This document shows positions 1 through 8,742 of a DNA stretch of 64,000 nucleotides, one piece after another (within the stretch, counting starts at the first letter, position 1; every line of letters begins with the position of its first letter). Source of the stretch: Thermus thermamylovorans (lineage in GTDB: Bacteria; Deinococcota; Deinococci; Deinococcales; Thermaceae); assembly GCF_004307015.1 (NCBI RefSeq), contig NZ_SIJL01000002.1:156417-220416 (forward strand). Reading direction: 5' to 3'. The notes beneath the pieces are model-generated. The model did no database searches and had not been told where the DNA came from. It saw only the letters and a program-made list of their open reading frames with translations. Position numbers and translations under genes: made by a program.

Positions 1-785
1 GGGGGGCTTACTGCCTCGATCCGGAGGCTGGGTTCGGGAAGGGGAGGGGGAGCCGGGGGCTCAGGGGGGCTGAGGTAGGCGGAAACCTGGGCCACCTCCG
101 CTAGGGCCTGGGCCAGGCGGCCGAAGGCGAAGGGGAAACGCCGGGTGGGAATCTTAACCCCTATGGCCCCCAAAAGCCTCCCTTCCCCGTCCAGCAGGGG
201 GGCGGCCAGGCCGGAGATGCCCAGGGCGTACTCCTCCATCTCCACGGCCAGCCCCGAAGCCCTGACCCGCTTGAGCTCTTCCTCCAGGGCCAGGGGGTCG
301 GTGAGGGTGTAGGGGGTCTTGGGGGTGAGGGGAGGCAGGGGGAAGGCCCCGAAGGCCAGGAGCACCTTGCCCAGGGCCAAGGCGTGCCACTCCGGGGGAA
401 AGGTCTCCCCCAGGGGGTGGGGCTGGCCCTGCCGCCCCCGGGTCTTGAGCCGCACCCCTTCGGGGGTGAGGAGGGCCAGGTAGCAGCGCTCCCGGGTGCG
501 CAGGTAGAGCTCCTCCAAGGCCTCCTCCAGGTAGGGGCTTCGCCCTGGGACCGGGGGAAGGGCTTCCGCTGCTACGTTCTTGGCACTTCCCAAGCGGTAA
601 CCTCGCTCGGCCTTTACGGCGAAGCCCTCCTCCACCAGGCTGTTCAGGAGGGCGTAGGCGGTGGAGAGACTTTTCCCCAGGAGGCGGGCCACCTCCTTGA
701 CCCCCACCCCCTCGGGGTGCTCGGCCAGGTGGGCCAGGATACGCAGGGCCCCCTGGACCGTGGAGAGGCTCCTCTTCCTGGCCAT
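1..785 (-). CDS. IclR-family transcriptional regulator, 3' end outside the window
   Basis: The reading frame opens at ATG 785-783 and stays open to the left edge, so about 261 codons are visible and the stop is missing. Residues 6-66 form the winged helix-turn-helix of the IclR family (a repeated-helix segment, then a basic wing). Residues about 80-250 look like the IclR effector-binding domain, with GISGLAAP and GAIGVKIP segments. The gene is divergent from acs, a common arrangement for a regulator controlling its neighbour, so control of acetate or short-chain acid activation is an inference. The start is supported by a promoter whose -10 ends 8 nt before the ATG, implying a nearly leaderless mRNA. 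The effector is unknown. Confidence 0.88.
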   Translation of the reverse strand, partial: MARKRSLSTVQGALRILAHLAEHPEGVGVKEVARLLGKSLSTAYALLNSLVEEGFAVKAERGYRLGSAKNVAAEALPPVPGRSPYLEEALEELYLRTRERCYLALLTPEGVRLKTRGRQGQPHPLGETFPPEWHALALGKVLLAFGAFPLPPLTPKTPYTLTDPLALEEELKRVRASGLAVEMEEYALGISGLAAPLLDGEGRLLGAIGVKIPTRRFPFAFGRLAQALAEVAQVSAYLSPPEPPAPPPLPEPSLRIEAVSP

Positions 786-793
786 CTGGGTTC

Positions 794-822
794 ATCTTCC
801 AAAGGCAGGGGGCCCCTGTCAA
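794..822 (-). promoter_or_regulatory. Promoter of the IclR gene, near-leaderless
   Basis: On the minus strand TTGACA (822-817), a 17-nt spacer and GAAGAT (799-794). Transcription would start near 787, two bases before the ATG at 785. The -35 is a perfect consensus and the -10 is weak. It lies back to back with the acs promoter. Confidence 0.55.
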
Positions 823-863
823 GAAAGGCCTCCTTTGGCAAATGGTGAAAAACCCCCCTTTTC

Positions 864-892
864 TTGACCCTGCCTGGAAGCGAACCTATCCT
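864..892 (+). promoter_or_regulatory. Promoter of acs
   Basis: TTGACC (864-869), 17-nt spacer, TATCCT (887-892). The predicted start near 899 gives a very short leader that contains the Shine-Dalgarno AAGGAGG (901-907) before ATG 912. The element sits where an in-frame TTG extension would otherwise be read, which argues against a longer protein. Confidence 0.7.
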
Positions 893-911
893 CAAGGACA
901 AAGGAGGGAGC

Positions 912-2858
912 ATGGACCGGATTGAGGGTGTTCTCAAAGAGGAGCGGGTCTTCTACCCCAGCGAGGCCTTCCGGCAAAGGGCCCACATCGGGAGCGAGGA
1001 GGAGTACCAAAGGCTCTACCAGGAGAGCATCCAAGATCCAGAGGGCTTCTGGGGCCGGGTGGCCGCGGAGCTCCACTGGTTCCATCCCTGGCAGAAGGTC
1101 CTGGAAGGGGGCCTACCCCATCCCAAGTGGTTTGTAGGGGGCAGGACCAACCTGGCCTACAACGCCCTGGACCGCCATGTGGCCACCTGGCGCCGGAACA
1201 AGGCCGCCATCGTCTGGGAGGGCGAGCCGGGGGAGGAGCGGGTCCTCACCTACCACGACCTCTGGCGGGAGGTGCAGAAGTTCGCCAACGTCCTCAAGCG
1301 CCTGGGGGTGCGGAAAGGGGATAGGGTTACCATCTACCTGCCCATGATCCCCGAGGCGGCCATCGCCATGCTGGCCTCGGCCCGCATCGGGGCGGTGCAC
1401 TCCGTGGTCTTCGGGGGCTTCTCCAGCAGCGCCTTGGCCGATCGCATCAAGGACGCCGAGGCCAAGGTGCTCATCACCGCTGACGGCGGCTTCCGCCGGG
1501 GCCAGGTGGTGCCCCTCAAGCAGAACGCCGAAGAGGCCCTAAGAGACGTTTCCACCATCGAGCACGTGGTGGTGGTGCGGCGCACCGGGGAGGAGGTGCC
1601 CTGGACCCCGGGCCGGGACCACTGGTGGCACGAGCTCATGGAAGGCGCCCCTGACCGCTCGGACCCCGAGCCCATGGAGGCGGAGGAGCCCCTTTTCATC
1701 CTCTACACCTCGGGCTCCACGGGGAAGCCCAAGGGAGTCCTGCACACCCTGGGGGGCTACATGACCTACGTCTACTTCACCACCAAGCTGGTCTTCGATC
1801 TCAAGGAGGAGGACGTCTACTGGTGCACCGCCGACGTGGGCTGGATCACCGGCCACTCCTACGTGGTCTACGGCCCCCTCCTCAACGGGGCCACCACGGT
1901 GATGTACGAGGGGGCCCCCAACTGGCCTGAGCCCGACCGCTTCTGGCAGCTGGTGGACAAGTACGGGGTGAGCGTCTTCTACACCGCCCCCACCGCCATC
2001 CGCAGCTTCATGAAGTGGGGGGAGGGCTGGCCCGCCCGTCACCGTCTGGACTCCTTGCGCCTCCTCGGTACCGTGGGGGAGCCCATCAACCCCGAGGCCT
2101 GGCTCTGGTACTACCACGTGATCGGCAAGGGGCGCTGCCCCATCGTGGACACCTGGTGGCAGACGGAAACCGGGGGCATCATGATCACCACCCTGCCTGG
2201 GGCCCACCCTATGAAGCCGGGCCATGCGGGGAAGCCCTTCTTCGGGGTGGTACCGGAGATCCTGGACGCCGAGCACCGCCCCGTGGAAAACCCCGACGAG
2301 GGGGGGCACCTGTGCCTCCTGCGCCCCTGGCCCGGCATGCTCCGCACCGTCTGGGGGGACCCCGAGCGCTTCCTGCAGCAGTACTTCAGCCAGCACCCGG
2401 GAGCCTACTTCAGCGGTGATGGGGCCCGGCGCGACCGGGATGGGTACTACCTCATCCAGGGCCGGGTGGACGACGTCCTGAACGTGGCCGGACACCGCCT
2501 GGGCACCATGGAGATCGAGTCCGCCCTGGTGGCCCACCCGGCGGTGGCGGAGGCCGCGGTGGTGGGCCGCCCCGATCCCATCAAGGGGGAGGCCATCGTG
2601 GCCTTCGTGACCCTCAAGGAGGGCCACGCGCCTTCCGAGGCCCTGCGGGAGGAGCTCAAGGCCCACGTGGCCAAGGCCATCGGGGCCATCGCCCGCCCCG
2701 ACGAGGTGCGCTTCACCGACGCCCTGCCCAAGACCCGTTCCGGCAAGATCATGCGCCGCCTCCTGCGGCAGATCGCCGCCGGGGAGAAGGAGATCAAGGG
2801 GGATACCTCTACCCTCGAGGACCGCTCCGTGGTGGAGCGCCTGAAGGAGGGGGCGTAG
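912..2858 (+). CDS. acs: Acetyl-CoA synthetase, AMP-forming
   Basis: Cytosolic ligase making acetyl-CoA from acetate, ATP and CoA through an acetyl-adenylate. The 648 residues match the usual length. The P-loop-like A3 motif [11 protein letters not shown] is at 265-275, followed by [20 protein letters not shown] and [10 protein letters not shown]. The C-terminal SGKIMRR carries Lys612, the residue acetylated to switch the enzyme off in the family. ATG 912 was chosen over an upstream TTG because AAGGAGG lies 4 nt before it and a promoter occupies the upstream segment. The divergent IclR gene is the likely regulator. Propionate activation cannot be excluded, but the motifs and length favour Acs. 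Confidence 0.95.
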   Translation: MDRIEGVLKEERVFYPSEAFRQRAHIGSEEEYQRLYQESIQDPEGFWGRVAAELHWFHPWQKVLEGGLPHPKWFVGGRTNLAYNALDRHVATWRRNKAAIVWEGEPGEERVLTYHDLWREVQKFANVLKRLGVRKGDRVTIYLPMIPEAAIAMLASARIGAVHSVVFGGFSSSALADRIKDAEAKVLITADGGFRRGQVVPLKQNAEEALRDVSTIEHVVVVRRTGEEVPWTPGRDHWWHELMEGAPDRSDPEPMEAEEPLFILYTSGSTGKPKGVLHTLGGYMTYVYFTTKLVFDLKEEDVYWCTADVGWITGHSYVVYGPLLNGATTVMYEGAPNWPEPDRFWQLVDKYGVSVFYTAPTAIRSFMKWGEGWPARHRLDSLRLLGTVGEPINPEAWLWYYHVIGKGRCPIVDTWWQTETGGIMITTLPGAHPMKPGHAGKPFFGVVPEILDAEHRPVENPDEGGHLCLLRPWPGMLRTVWGDPERFLQQYFSQHPGAYFSGDGARRDRDGYYLIQGRVDDVLNVAGHRLGTMEIESALVAHPAVAEAAVVGRPDPIKGEAIVAFVTLKEGHAPSEALREELKAHVAKAIGAIARPDEVRFTDALPKTRSGKIMRRLLRQIAAGEKEIKGDTSTLEDRSVVERLKEGA

Positions 2859-2874
2859 CCCTAGGAGAAGGGGA

Positions 2875-2900
2875 GGGGCCGGGGAAACCCGGCCCCCTTT
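2875..2900. terminator. Terminator between convergent acs and SnoaL-like gene
   Basis: Nine-base-pair perfect stem GGGGCCGGG (2875-2883) and CCCGGCCCC (2888-2896) closed by a GAAA tetraloop, followed by C and TTT on the plus strand. It lies between the acs stop and the stop of the convergent gene. Confidence 0.75.
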
Positions 2901-2936
2901 AGGCCACCCCATCCTGGAACCAGGTGGGGGCCTGGG

Positions 2937-3323
2937 CTACCCCGCCGGGCTCTTGTGCACGTGCACCACCTTCCAGCCCTCGGGGAAGCGCACCGCTATG
3001 CGGCTTTCGTTCACCGCCCGGTGGCGGAGGCCCTCTTCCGCCTCCACGGTGAGGAGGAGGGTGTAGCTGAAGATGGCCACCTCCCCGTAGCGCTGGAGGC
3101 GCCTTTCCAGGAGATCGATCCGGTAGGGCCTTCCCCCCGTGGCGAAGCGGCGCTCGGTCATGTAGAGGTGGAAGGGCAGGCCGTCCAAGCGGTGGGGGGT
3201 CACGAACCACTCGTAGAGGGCGAGCTCCTCGTGGGTGGTGGCCCGGTAGCCCTCGGGGTCCCCCTCGTAGATGCTCCTCAGGTGCCTTTCCAAAAAGCTC
3301 CAGAGCTCGGCCTCGCCTTCCAT
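2937..3323 (-). CDS. SnoaL-like / DUF4440-type small protein
   Basis: A 128-residue soluble protein with the cystatin-like cone-fold pattern of the SnoaL/NTF2/DUF4440 group. An N-terminal helix (LWSFLERHLRSIYEGD) is followed by TTHEELALYEWF and then alternating strands ending in RIAVRFPEGWKVVHVHKS. Members include isomerases, cyclases and association domains, so no reaction can be assigned. The start at ATG 3323 is set by AAGGAGG 5-6 nt upstream; a longer in-frame extension lacks family similarity. It follows the acyl-CoA mutase gene by 86 nt in the same direction, so a role next to that enzyme is possible but unproven. Confidence 0.75.
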   Translation of the reverse strand: MEGEAELWSFLERHLRSIYEGDPEGYRATTHEELALYEWFVTPHRLDGLPFHLYMTERRFATGGRPYRIDLLERRLQRYGEVAIFSYTLLLTVEAEEGLRHRAVNESRIAVRFPEGWKVVHVHKSPAG

Positions 3324-3409
3324 CCCTACCTCCTTCGTACCCCCTTTCGCGGGTTCGGGAAGGTCCCTTGCGGAGGTTCTCGCCCTGACGGAGGCCAGGC
3401 AGGGCCTTC

Positions 3410-4954
3410 TTACCTCCCCGGCTGGTACTCCCCCCACTCTTCCCGCAGGACCCCGCAGACCTCCCCCAGGGTGGCCCGGCGGCGGAAGGCCTCCAGCACG
3501 TAGGGGAAGAGGTTCTCGCTTCCCCTGGCGGCCCGCCGCAGGTTCTCCAAGCCCACCCGCACGCTTTCCCCATCCCGCCTGGCCTTGAACTCGGCCAGCT
3601 CCCGCTTGCGCCTTGCGTGGAGCTCGGGGTCGATGCGCTGCACCGGGGTGGGCTCGTTGAGGTGGCTTTGCGGGTCAGCGAAGCGGTTCACCCCCACGAT
3701 GACCCGCCGCCCCTCCTCCACCTCCTTCTGGAACTGCCAGGCCGACTCCTCGATGGCCCGCTGGAAGTAGCCCGCCTCCACCGCGGCCACCGCGCCTCCT
3801 AGGGCGTCGATCTCGGCGATGAGCCTCTCCGCCTCCCGCTCCAGCTCCTCCGTGAGGTGCTCCACGTAGAAGCTTCCCCCTAAGGGGTCCACGGCCCGGG
3901 TGACCCCGCTTTCAAAGGCCAGGATCTGCTGGGTGCGCAGGGCGAGAAGGGCGCTTTTCTCCGTGGGGAGGCCCAGGGCTTCGTCGTAGGCGTTGGTGTG
4001 GAGGCTCTGGGTGCCCCCCAGCACCGCCGCCAGGGCCTGGTAGGCGGTGCGCACCACGTTGTTGAGGGGCTCCTGGGCGGTGAGGGTGGAGCCTCCCGTC
4101 TGCGTGTGGAAGCGGAGGGCCCAGCTCTTCGGGTCCTTGGCCCCGAACTCCTCCCGCATGATGCGGGCCCAAAGCCTCCTGGCGGCGCGGAACTTGGCGG
4201 CCTCCTCAAAGATGTCCCCGTGGGCGGCGAAGAAGAAGGAAAGCCGGGGGGCGAAGGCGTCCACCTCCAGGCCCCGCTCCAAGGCGGCCCGCACGTAGGC
4301 CTTGCCGTCCGCCAGGGTGAAGGCGATCTCCTGGGCCGCCGTGGCCCCCGCCTCGCGGATGTGGTAGCCGGAGATGGAGATGGTGTTCCACCTGGGCACG
4401 CGCTGGGCGCAGAACTCGAAGACGTCCGTCACCAGGCGCATGGAGGGCCCGGGGGGGTAGATGTAGGTGCCCCGGGCGAAGTACTCCTTGAGGATGTCGT
4501 TCTGCACGGTACCCGAGACCTTGTCCCAAGATACCCCCTGCTCCTCGGCCACCAGGAGGTAGAGGGCCAGGAGCATCATGGCCGGGGCGTTGATGGTCAT
4601 GCTGGTGGAGACCCGGTCCAGGGGGATGCCGTCGAAGAGCCTCCGCATGTCCTCCAGGGTGGCGATGGACACCCCCACCCGGCCCACCTCCCCCACGCTC
4701 ATGGGGTGGTCGGGGTCCAAGCCCAGTTGCGTGGGGAGGTCGAAGGCCACGCTGAGGCCCGTCTGCCCCTGGGCGAGGAGGTAGCGGTAGCGGGCGTTGG
4801 ACTCCTCCGCGGTGGAGAAGCCCGCGTACTGGCGCATGGTCCAAAGCCTTTCCAGGTACATCCGGGGGTAGATGCCCCGGGTAAAAGGGTACTCCCCCGG
4901 GCGGCCCAGCCGTTCCCGGTAGCCTGCGGGCAGGGATTCGAAGAGGCCCTCCAT
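3410..4954 (-). CDS. Acyl-CoA mutase catalytic (alpha) subunit, methylmalonyl-CoA mutase type, without B12 domain
   Basis: A 514-residue TIM-barrel subunit of adenosylcobalamin-dependent acyl-CoA mutases, which interconvert branched and linear acyl-CoAs such as methylmalonyl- and succinyl-CoA. Family segments present are [21 protein letters not shown] near the N-terminus, [28 protein letters not shown], the [14 protein letters not shown] active-site region and PLGGSFYVE. The cobalamin-binding domain with DxHxxG is absent, as in heteromeric mutases where it is a separate small subunit; none is encoded in this window. Methylmalonyl- versus isobutyryl- or other acyl-CoA specificity cannot be decided by eye. 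It starts 10 nt after a 45-codon membrane-peptide gene and probably shares its leaderless transcript. Confidence 0.88.
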   Translation of the reverse strand: MEGLFESLPAGYRERLGRPGEYPFTRGIYPRMYLERLWTMRQYAGFSTAEESNARYRYLLAQGQTGLSVAFDLPTQLGLDPDHPMSVGEVGRVGVSIATLEDMRRLFDGIPLDRVSTSMTINAPAMMLLALYLLVAEEQGVSWDKVSGTVQNDILKEYFARGTYIYPPGPSMRLVTDVFEFCAQRVPRWNTISISGYHIREAGATAAQEIAFTLADGKAYVRAALERGLEVDAFAPRLSFFFAAHGDIFEEAAKFRAARRLWARIMREEFGAKDPKSWALRFHTQTGGSTLTAQEPLNNVVRTAYQALAAVLGGTQSLHTNAYDEALGLPTEKSALLALRTQQILAFESGVTRAVDPLGGSFYVEHLTEELEREAERLIAEIDALGGAVAAVEAGYFQRAIEESAWQFQKEVEEGRRVIVGVNRFADPQSHLNEPTPVQRIDPELHARRKRELAEFKARRDGESVRVGLENLRRAARGSENLFPYVLEAFRRRATLGEVCGVLREEWGEYQPGR

Positions 4955-4964
4955 GCCCCTAGTT

Positions 4965-5102
4965 TTACAGGACGAAGCGCACCAGGAGGAGGAAGAGGAC
5001 GAAGGCCCCCAGGATCAGGAAAAGAGGGGGCAGGAGCAGGCTATAGGCCGCCAGCACCAGGGCCAGGAAGTCCTTCCAGTCGGGCCGCGGATCTTCCGGC
5101 AT
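4965..5102 (-). CDS. Small single- or double-pass membrane protein (45 aa)
   Basis: Reading from ATG 5102 to TAA at 4965 gives 45 residues: a short acidic and aromatic head beginning [12 protein letters not shown], then an almost unbroken hydrophobic stretch from about residue 12 to the end, ending in RFVL. It could span the membrane once or as a hairpin. A good promoter is placed so that its mRNA would begin at or next to this ATG, and the mutase gene starts 10 nt after its stop, which supports it being real. No family is recognised; a membrane tether or accessory peptide for the mutase operon is speculation. Confidence 0.6.
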   Translation of the reverse strand: MPEDPRPDWKDFLALVLAAYSLLLPPLFLILGAFVLFLLLVRFVL

Positions 5103-5109
5103 CTCCCTC

Positions 5110-5138
5110 AGGATAACCCTTCCCCCTGGAGGCGGCAA
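5110..5138 (-). promoter_or_regulatory. Leaderless promoter of the small-protein/mutase operon
   Basis: Minus strand TTGCCG (5138-5133), 17-nt spacer, TATCCT (5115-5110). The -10 ends 8 nt before ATG 5102, placing the start at about 5103 and giving a leaderless message. Confidence 0.65.
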
Positions 5139-5200
5139 GGCGCTCCCCTTCCCGCCCTTGGGGGCGTAACCCTTTTCCTCCGCATAGCTACAAGCTCCTT

Positions 5201-5209
5201 TGCTAGCAT
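5201..5209 (+). promoter_or_regulatory. Extended -10 promoter of the HxlR-minD-minE operon
   Basis: TGC followed by TAGCAT (5204-5209) forms an extended -10 element; no convincing -35 lies 16-18 nt upstream. ATG 5216 is 7 nt after the hexamer, so the transcript would be leaderless. Confidence 0.5.
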
Positions 5210-5215
5210 TAGGCC

Positions 5216-5524
5216 ATGGTCCTGTCCAAGAACGCCCGCAAGGTCCTCAAGGTTCTGGCCCGCAGGGGGGCTCCCGAAGTCCTCTTTGCCTTAAGCCGGG
5301 GCTCCGCCCGCTTCTCCGATCTGGAGACCTTTCTGCTGCTTTCCCCTCGCACCTTGGCCGAGCGGCTAAGGGAATTCCACCTCCTGGGCCTGGTGGACAG
5401 GCGGGCCTACCCCGAGGTCCCACCCCGGGTAGAATACACCTTGACCCCGCGAGGCAAGCGGGTCCTCGAGTTCCTGCAGGGATTGGAAACCGTATTGGAG
5501 CCGATTCAGGAGGGTAGGCCGTGA
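5216..5524 (+). CDS. HxlR-type winged-helix regulator
   Basis: A 102-residue DNA-binding protein. The helix-turn-helix covers roughly residues 20-65 (RFSDLE, LLLSPRTLAERLREFHLLGLVDR), followed by the wing RVEYTLTPRGKRVLEF that is diagnostic of HxlR proteins. It has no cysteine, so it is unlikely to be a thiol or aldehyde sensor of the HxlR/HypR type. Its TGA overlaps the GTG start of minD, so the two are translationally coupled. A regulator fused into the min operon is unusual; a role in cell-division control is an inference. Confidence 0.82.
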   Translation: MVLSKNARKVLKVLARRGAPEVLFALSRGSARFSDLETFLLLSPRTLAERLREFHLLGLVDRRAYPEVPPRVEYTLTPRGKRVLEFLQGLETVLEPIQEGRP

Positions 5525-6324
5525 AGGCGAGAGCCATCGTGGTGACGTCGGGCAAGGGGGGGGTGGGGAAGACCACCACCACCGCCAACCTGGGGGCGGC
5601 CCTGGCCAAGTTGGGGGAGAAGGTGGCCGTGGTAGACGTGGACGTGGGCCTCAGGAACCTGGATGTGGTCATGGGCCTGGAGGGGCGGGTGGTCTTCGAC
5701 CTGGTGGACGTCCTGGAGGGCCGGGCCAAGCCGCGCCAGGCCCTCATCCGCGACAAGCGGGTGGAGAACCTCTTCCTCCTCCCCGCCTCCCAGACCCGGG
5801 ACAAAGAAGCTTTGAACCCTGCCCGTTTCCGGGAGCTTATCCAGTTCCTCCTGGAGGAGGAGGGATTTGACCGGGTGCTCATCGACTCCCCCGCCGGCAT
5901 CGAGAAGGGCTTTCAGACCGCCGCCACCCCCGCGGAAGGGGCCCTGGTGGTGGTGAACCCGGAGGTGAGTAGCGTCCGCGATGCCGACCGCATCATCGGC
6001 CTCCTGGAGGCACGGGAGATCCGGGAGAACTACCTCGTCGTCAACCGCCTCCGGCCCAGGATGGTGGCCCGGGGGGACATGCTCTCCGTGGAGGACGTGG
6101 TGGAGATCCTGGGCCTCAAGCCCATCGGCATCATTCCCGAGGACGAGGGGGTGATCGTCTCCACCAACCAGGGGGAGCCTCTGGTGCTTAAGGGCACGGG
6201 CCCCGCTGCCCTAGCCTACCTGGACACCGCCCGCAGGATCCGGGGGGAGGAGGTCCCCTTCCGCAGTCTGGACGAGGCCCAGGGCCTCATGGCGGCGATC
6301 CGCCGGCTTTTCGGAGGTCGCTGA
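5521..6324 (+). CDS. minD: Septum-site determining ATPase MinD
   Basis: A 267-residue ParA/MinD-type ATPase that associates with the membrane and positions the division site. The deviant Walker A GKGGVGKTT is at residues 11-19 with signature Lys12. DVDVGLRNLDVVMGL and LIDSPAGIE follow. The C-terminal MAAIRRLFGG segment is the amphipathic membrane-targeting helix. It starts with GTG overlapping the TGA of the HxlR gene, and its TGA overlaps the minE ATG. minC, normally upstream, is not adjacent. Confidence 0.95.
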   Translation: MKARAIVVTSGKGGVGKTTTTANLGAALAKLGEKVAVVDVDVGLRNLDVVMGLEGRVVFDLVDVLEGRAKPRQALIRDKRVENLFLLPASQTRDKEALNPARFRELIQFLLEEEGFDRVLIDSPAGIEKGFQTAATPAEGALVVVNPEVSSVRDADRIIGLLEAREIRENYLVVNRLRPRMVARGDMLSVEDVVEILGLKPIGIIPEDEGVIVSTNQGEPLVLKGTGPAALAYLDTARRIRGEEVPFRSLDEAQGLMAAIRRLFGGR

Positions 6325-6545
6325 TGTGGTGGCGCAAAAGGAGCAAGGAAAAGGCTAAGGAAAGGCTCAAGCTGGTCCTAGCCTACGACCGGGCCAAGCT
6401 CTCCCCGGGCCTGGTGGAGAACCTCAAGCGGGACCTCCTGGAGGTCCTCCGCCGCTACTTCCCCGCCCAGGAGGAGGGGCTTTCCGTGGCCCTGGAGGAG
6501 CGGGGGGAGAAGATGGTCCTGGTGGCGGACATCCCCCTAAGGTAG
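6324..6545 (+). CDS. minE: Cell division topological specificity factor MinE
   Basis: A 73-residue protein with the MinE layout: a basic N-terminal MinD-stimulating segment (KEKAKERLKLVLAYDRAKLSPGL) followed by a topological-specificity domain (LKRDLLEVLRRYF and a closing strand VLVADIPL). It activates MinD ATPase and drives its release from the membrane. The start overlaps the minD stop by one base, a standard coupled pair. It is slightly shorter than the enterobacterial protein, as expected outside Proteobacteria. Confidence 0.92.
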   Translation: MWWRKRSKEKAKERLKLVLAYDRAKLSPGLVENLKRDLLEVLRRYFPAQEEGLSVALEERGEKMVLVADIPLR

Positions 6546-6554
6546 GGAGGGGGG

Positions 6555-7646
6555 ATGGTCCTCCGGCGGCCTAACCTCCTGGCCTACGACTGGGGCCTGG
6601 TGGCCCTGGTCCTGGCCATCGCAGCCTTGGGGTTTTTCAACCTAAAAAGCGCCCTTCCTGAGCCCGCTCTCCTCTCCCGGCAGCTCCTCGCCTTTCTCCT
6701 GGGGCTTTTCCTGGCGGTAGGGGTGCAGTTCCTCTCCCGCCGCCAGGTCTTCGCCCTGGCCTACCCCCTTTACGCCCTAGCCCTTTTGCTCCTGGTCCTG
6801 GTCCTTTTCCTGGGCCGGGAGATCAACGGCTCCAAGTCCTGGTTCGTTTTCGGCCCCCTGCAGTTCCAGCCCCTGGAGCTCGCCAAGGTGGCGGTGGTCC
6901 TGGCCCTGGCCAAATTTCTGGAAAAACGTAGAATAAGCCGGGTCTGGGATTACTTTTTCCCTGCCCTCTTCACCCTTCCCGTGCTCCTGCTTCTCCTACG
7001 CCAGCCTGACCTGGGGGGAACTCTGGTGGTCCTCTTCGGGGCCTTCGCCGTTCTCTTCGTACGGGGGTTACCCTGGAAGCACCTCCTGGTGGGGACCCTG
7101 GCCCTGGCCCTCCTAGTGCCCACCGCGGTCTGGCCCAACCTCAAGCCCTACCAGCGGGACCGGGTGCTCATCGCCCTGGACCCCTACCGCGACCCCCTGG
7201 GCCAGGGCTTCCAGGTGATCCAGTCCACCATCGCCATCGGCTCGGGGGGGCTTCTGGGCAAGGGCTACGGCCAGGGCACCCAGACCCAGCTGGGCTTCGT
7301 GCCCTTCCGCCACACGGACTTCATCTTCGCCGTGTGGGCGGAGGAGTGGGGTTTTGTGGGCACCGTGGCTCTCCTGGGGCTTTACGCCCTACTCCTGGCC
7401 CGCCTCTTCGGCCTGGCCCTGGCCTGTCCCCGGGCTGCCGACCGCCTCTTCATCGCCGGGATAGGGGGGATGCTGGGCTTCCAGGTCCTGGTGAACCTGG
7501 GAGTGGCCTTGGGGGTGATGCCTGTCACCGGCCTCACCCTGCCCCTTTTCTCCTACGGGGGGTCTAGCCTCATGGCCACCCTCCTGGCCCTTGGGCTGGT
7601 CCTCCTGGTCCACCGGGACCGCCTGCGGGATGGGGTTGTGGCTTAG
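6555..7646 (+). CDS. rodA: Peptidoglycan glycosyltransferase RodA (SEDS family)
   Basis: A 363-residue polytopic membrane enzyme, about ten transmembrane segments, that polymerises lipid II glycan chains during cell elongation with a partner class B PBP. Conserved SEDS features are NGSKSWFVFGPLQFQPLELAK, the extracellular loop with QPDLGG, and VPFRHTDFIFAVWAEEWG with Asp255, the position known to be essential in T. thermophilus RodA. The C-terminal GVMPVTGLTLPLFSYGGSS motif is intact. It starts 9 nt after minE with GGGAGG upstream, forming a division/elongation operon. FtsW is the alternative name but the length and sequence fit RodA. Confidence 0.95.
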   Translation: MVLRRPNLLAYDWGLVALVLAIAALGFFNLKSALPEPALLSRQLLAFLLGLFLAVGVQFLSRRQVFALAYPLYALALLLLVLVLFLGREINGSKSWFVFGPLQFQPLELAKVAVVLALAKFLEKRRISRVWDYFFPALFTLPVLLLLLRQPDLGGTLVVLFGAFAVLFVRGLPWKHLLVGTLALALLVPTAVWPNLKPYQRDRVLIALDPYRDPLGQGFQVIQSTIAIGSGGLLGKGYGQGTQTQLGFVPFRHTDFIFAVWAEEWGFVGTVALLGLYALLLARLFGLALACPRAADRLFIAGIGGMLGFQVLVNLGVALGVMPVTGLTLPLFSYGGSSLMATLLALGLVLLVHRDRLRDGVVA

Positions 7647-7664
7647 CGCCCCGGGCCCTAAACT
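7636..7664 (+). promoter_or_regulatory. Promoter of pot operon inside rodA 3' end
   Basis: TTGTGG (7636-7641), 17-nt spacer, TAAACT (7659-7664). The predicted start at about 7671 is one base before GTG 7672, so potA would be read from a leaderless mRNA while the -35 overlaps the last rodA codons. Confidence 0.55.
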
Positions 7665-7671
7665 GGGCCCC

Positions 7672-8742
7672 GTGGCCGGGGACGCGCTGGTGCGCCTCTT
7701 TGGGGTGCGCAAGAGCTTTGGCGGGGTGGCGGCCCTGGACGGGGTGGACCTCGAGGTCAGAAGGGGCGAGTTCTTCAGCCTCCTGGGGCCTTCCGGCTGC
7801 GGCAAGACCACCCTCTTAAGGCTCCTGGCGGGGTTCGAGACCCCGGACGCGGGCCGCATCGAGATCGCGGGTAGGGACATGGCGGGGGTGCCTCCCTATG
7901 ACCGGCCGGTGAACACCGTCTTTCAGAACTACGCCCTCTTCCCCCACATGACCGTGGAGGGCAACATCGCCTTCGGCCTGCGGATGAAGGGGCTGCCGCA
8001 GGCGGAGGTGCGCCAGAAGGTGGCCTGGGCCCTGGAGCTGGTGGACCTCCTGGGCCTGGAGGGGCGCTACCCCCGGGAGCTTTCTGGTGGACAGCGGCAG
8101 CGGGTGGCCCTGGCCCGGGCCCTGGTGCTGGAGCCTTTGGTCCTCCTCCTGGACGAGCCCCTTTCCGCCCTGGACGCCCGGCTCCGCCAGGAGCTCCGGG
8201 TGGAGCTCATGCAGCTCCAGAGGCGGCTTGGTACCACCTTCATCTTCGTGACCCACGATCAGGAGGAGGCCCTGGTCATGTCCGACCGCCTGGCGGTGAT
8301 GCGTGCCGGGCGCATCGAGCAGCTGGGCCTCCCCGACGAGGTGTACGAGCGGCCCAAAAATCGCTTCGTAGCCGAGTTTTTGGGCCGCTCCAACTTCCTG
8401 CCCGCCAGGCCCCACTCCCTGGGGGCGGAGACCCCCGTAGGGATTCTGCGCCTCAGGGAGCCCCTTTCCCAGGAGGCCCTCCTCGCCATCCGCCCGGAGA
8501 AGATCCGCCTCTACCCCGCGGGAAATGGTCCCTCGGCTCGGGAGAACCTGGTGCGGGCCAAGGTGGAGGAGATCGTCTACACCGGGGCGGAGAACCAGTA
8601 CTACCTCCGCTCCGGGGAGGTGCGGCTTTTGGCCTACACCCTGAACCAGGACCTGCAGGAGCCCGGGGCCGAGGAGTTCGCCTACGGGGAGGAGGTGCTC
8701 TGCTACCTTCCTCCGGAGAACCTGGTGGTGGTCCATGGGTGA
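7672..8742 (+). CDS. potA: Spermidine/putrescine ABC transporter ATPase PotA
   Basis: A 356-residue ABC ATPase powering polyamine uptake. Walker A GPSGCGKT is at 39-46, the Q-loop is in NTVFQNYALFPHMTV, the LSGGQ signature at 137-141, Walker B VLLLDEP at 157-163, and the C-terminal third is the TOBE domain of the PotA/MalK subgroup. GTG 7672 was chosen because a promoter sits just upstream and the residues before it lack similarity; ATG 7630 in the same frame is the alternative. It overlaps potB by 8 nt. Neighbours potB, potC and potD make the polyamine assignment stronger than sequence alone. Confidence 0.9.
   Translation: MAGDALVRLFGVRKSFGGVAALDGVDLEVRRGEFFSLLGPSGCGKTTLLRLLAGFETPDAGRIEIAGRDMAGVPPYDRPVNTVFQNYALFPHMTVEGNIAFGLRMKGLPQAEVRQKVAWALELVDLLGLEGRYPRELSGGQRQRVALARALVLEPLVLLLDEPLSALDARLRQELRVELMQLQRRLGTTFIFVTHDQEEALVMSDRLAVMRAGRIEQLGLPDEVYERPKNRFVAEFLGRSNFLPARPHSLGAETPVGILRLREPLSQEALLAIRPEKIRLYPAGNGPSARENLVRAKVEEIVYTGAENQYYLRSGEVRLLAYTLNQDLQEPGAEEFAYGEEVLCYLPPENLVVVHG

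Noticed and set aside
1539-2912. Long minus-strand frame opposite acs
   Set aside because: It is a shadow of acs in high-GC DNA, with proline, glycine and histidine-rich composition and no family similarity.
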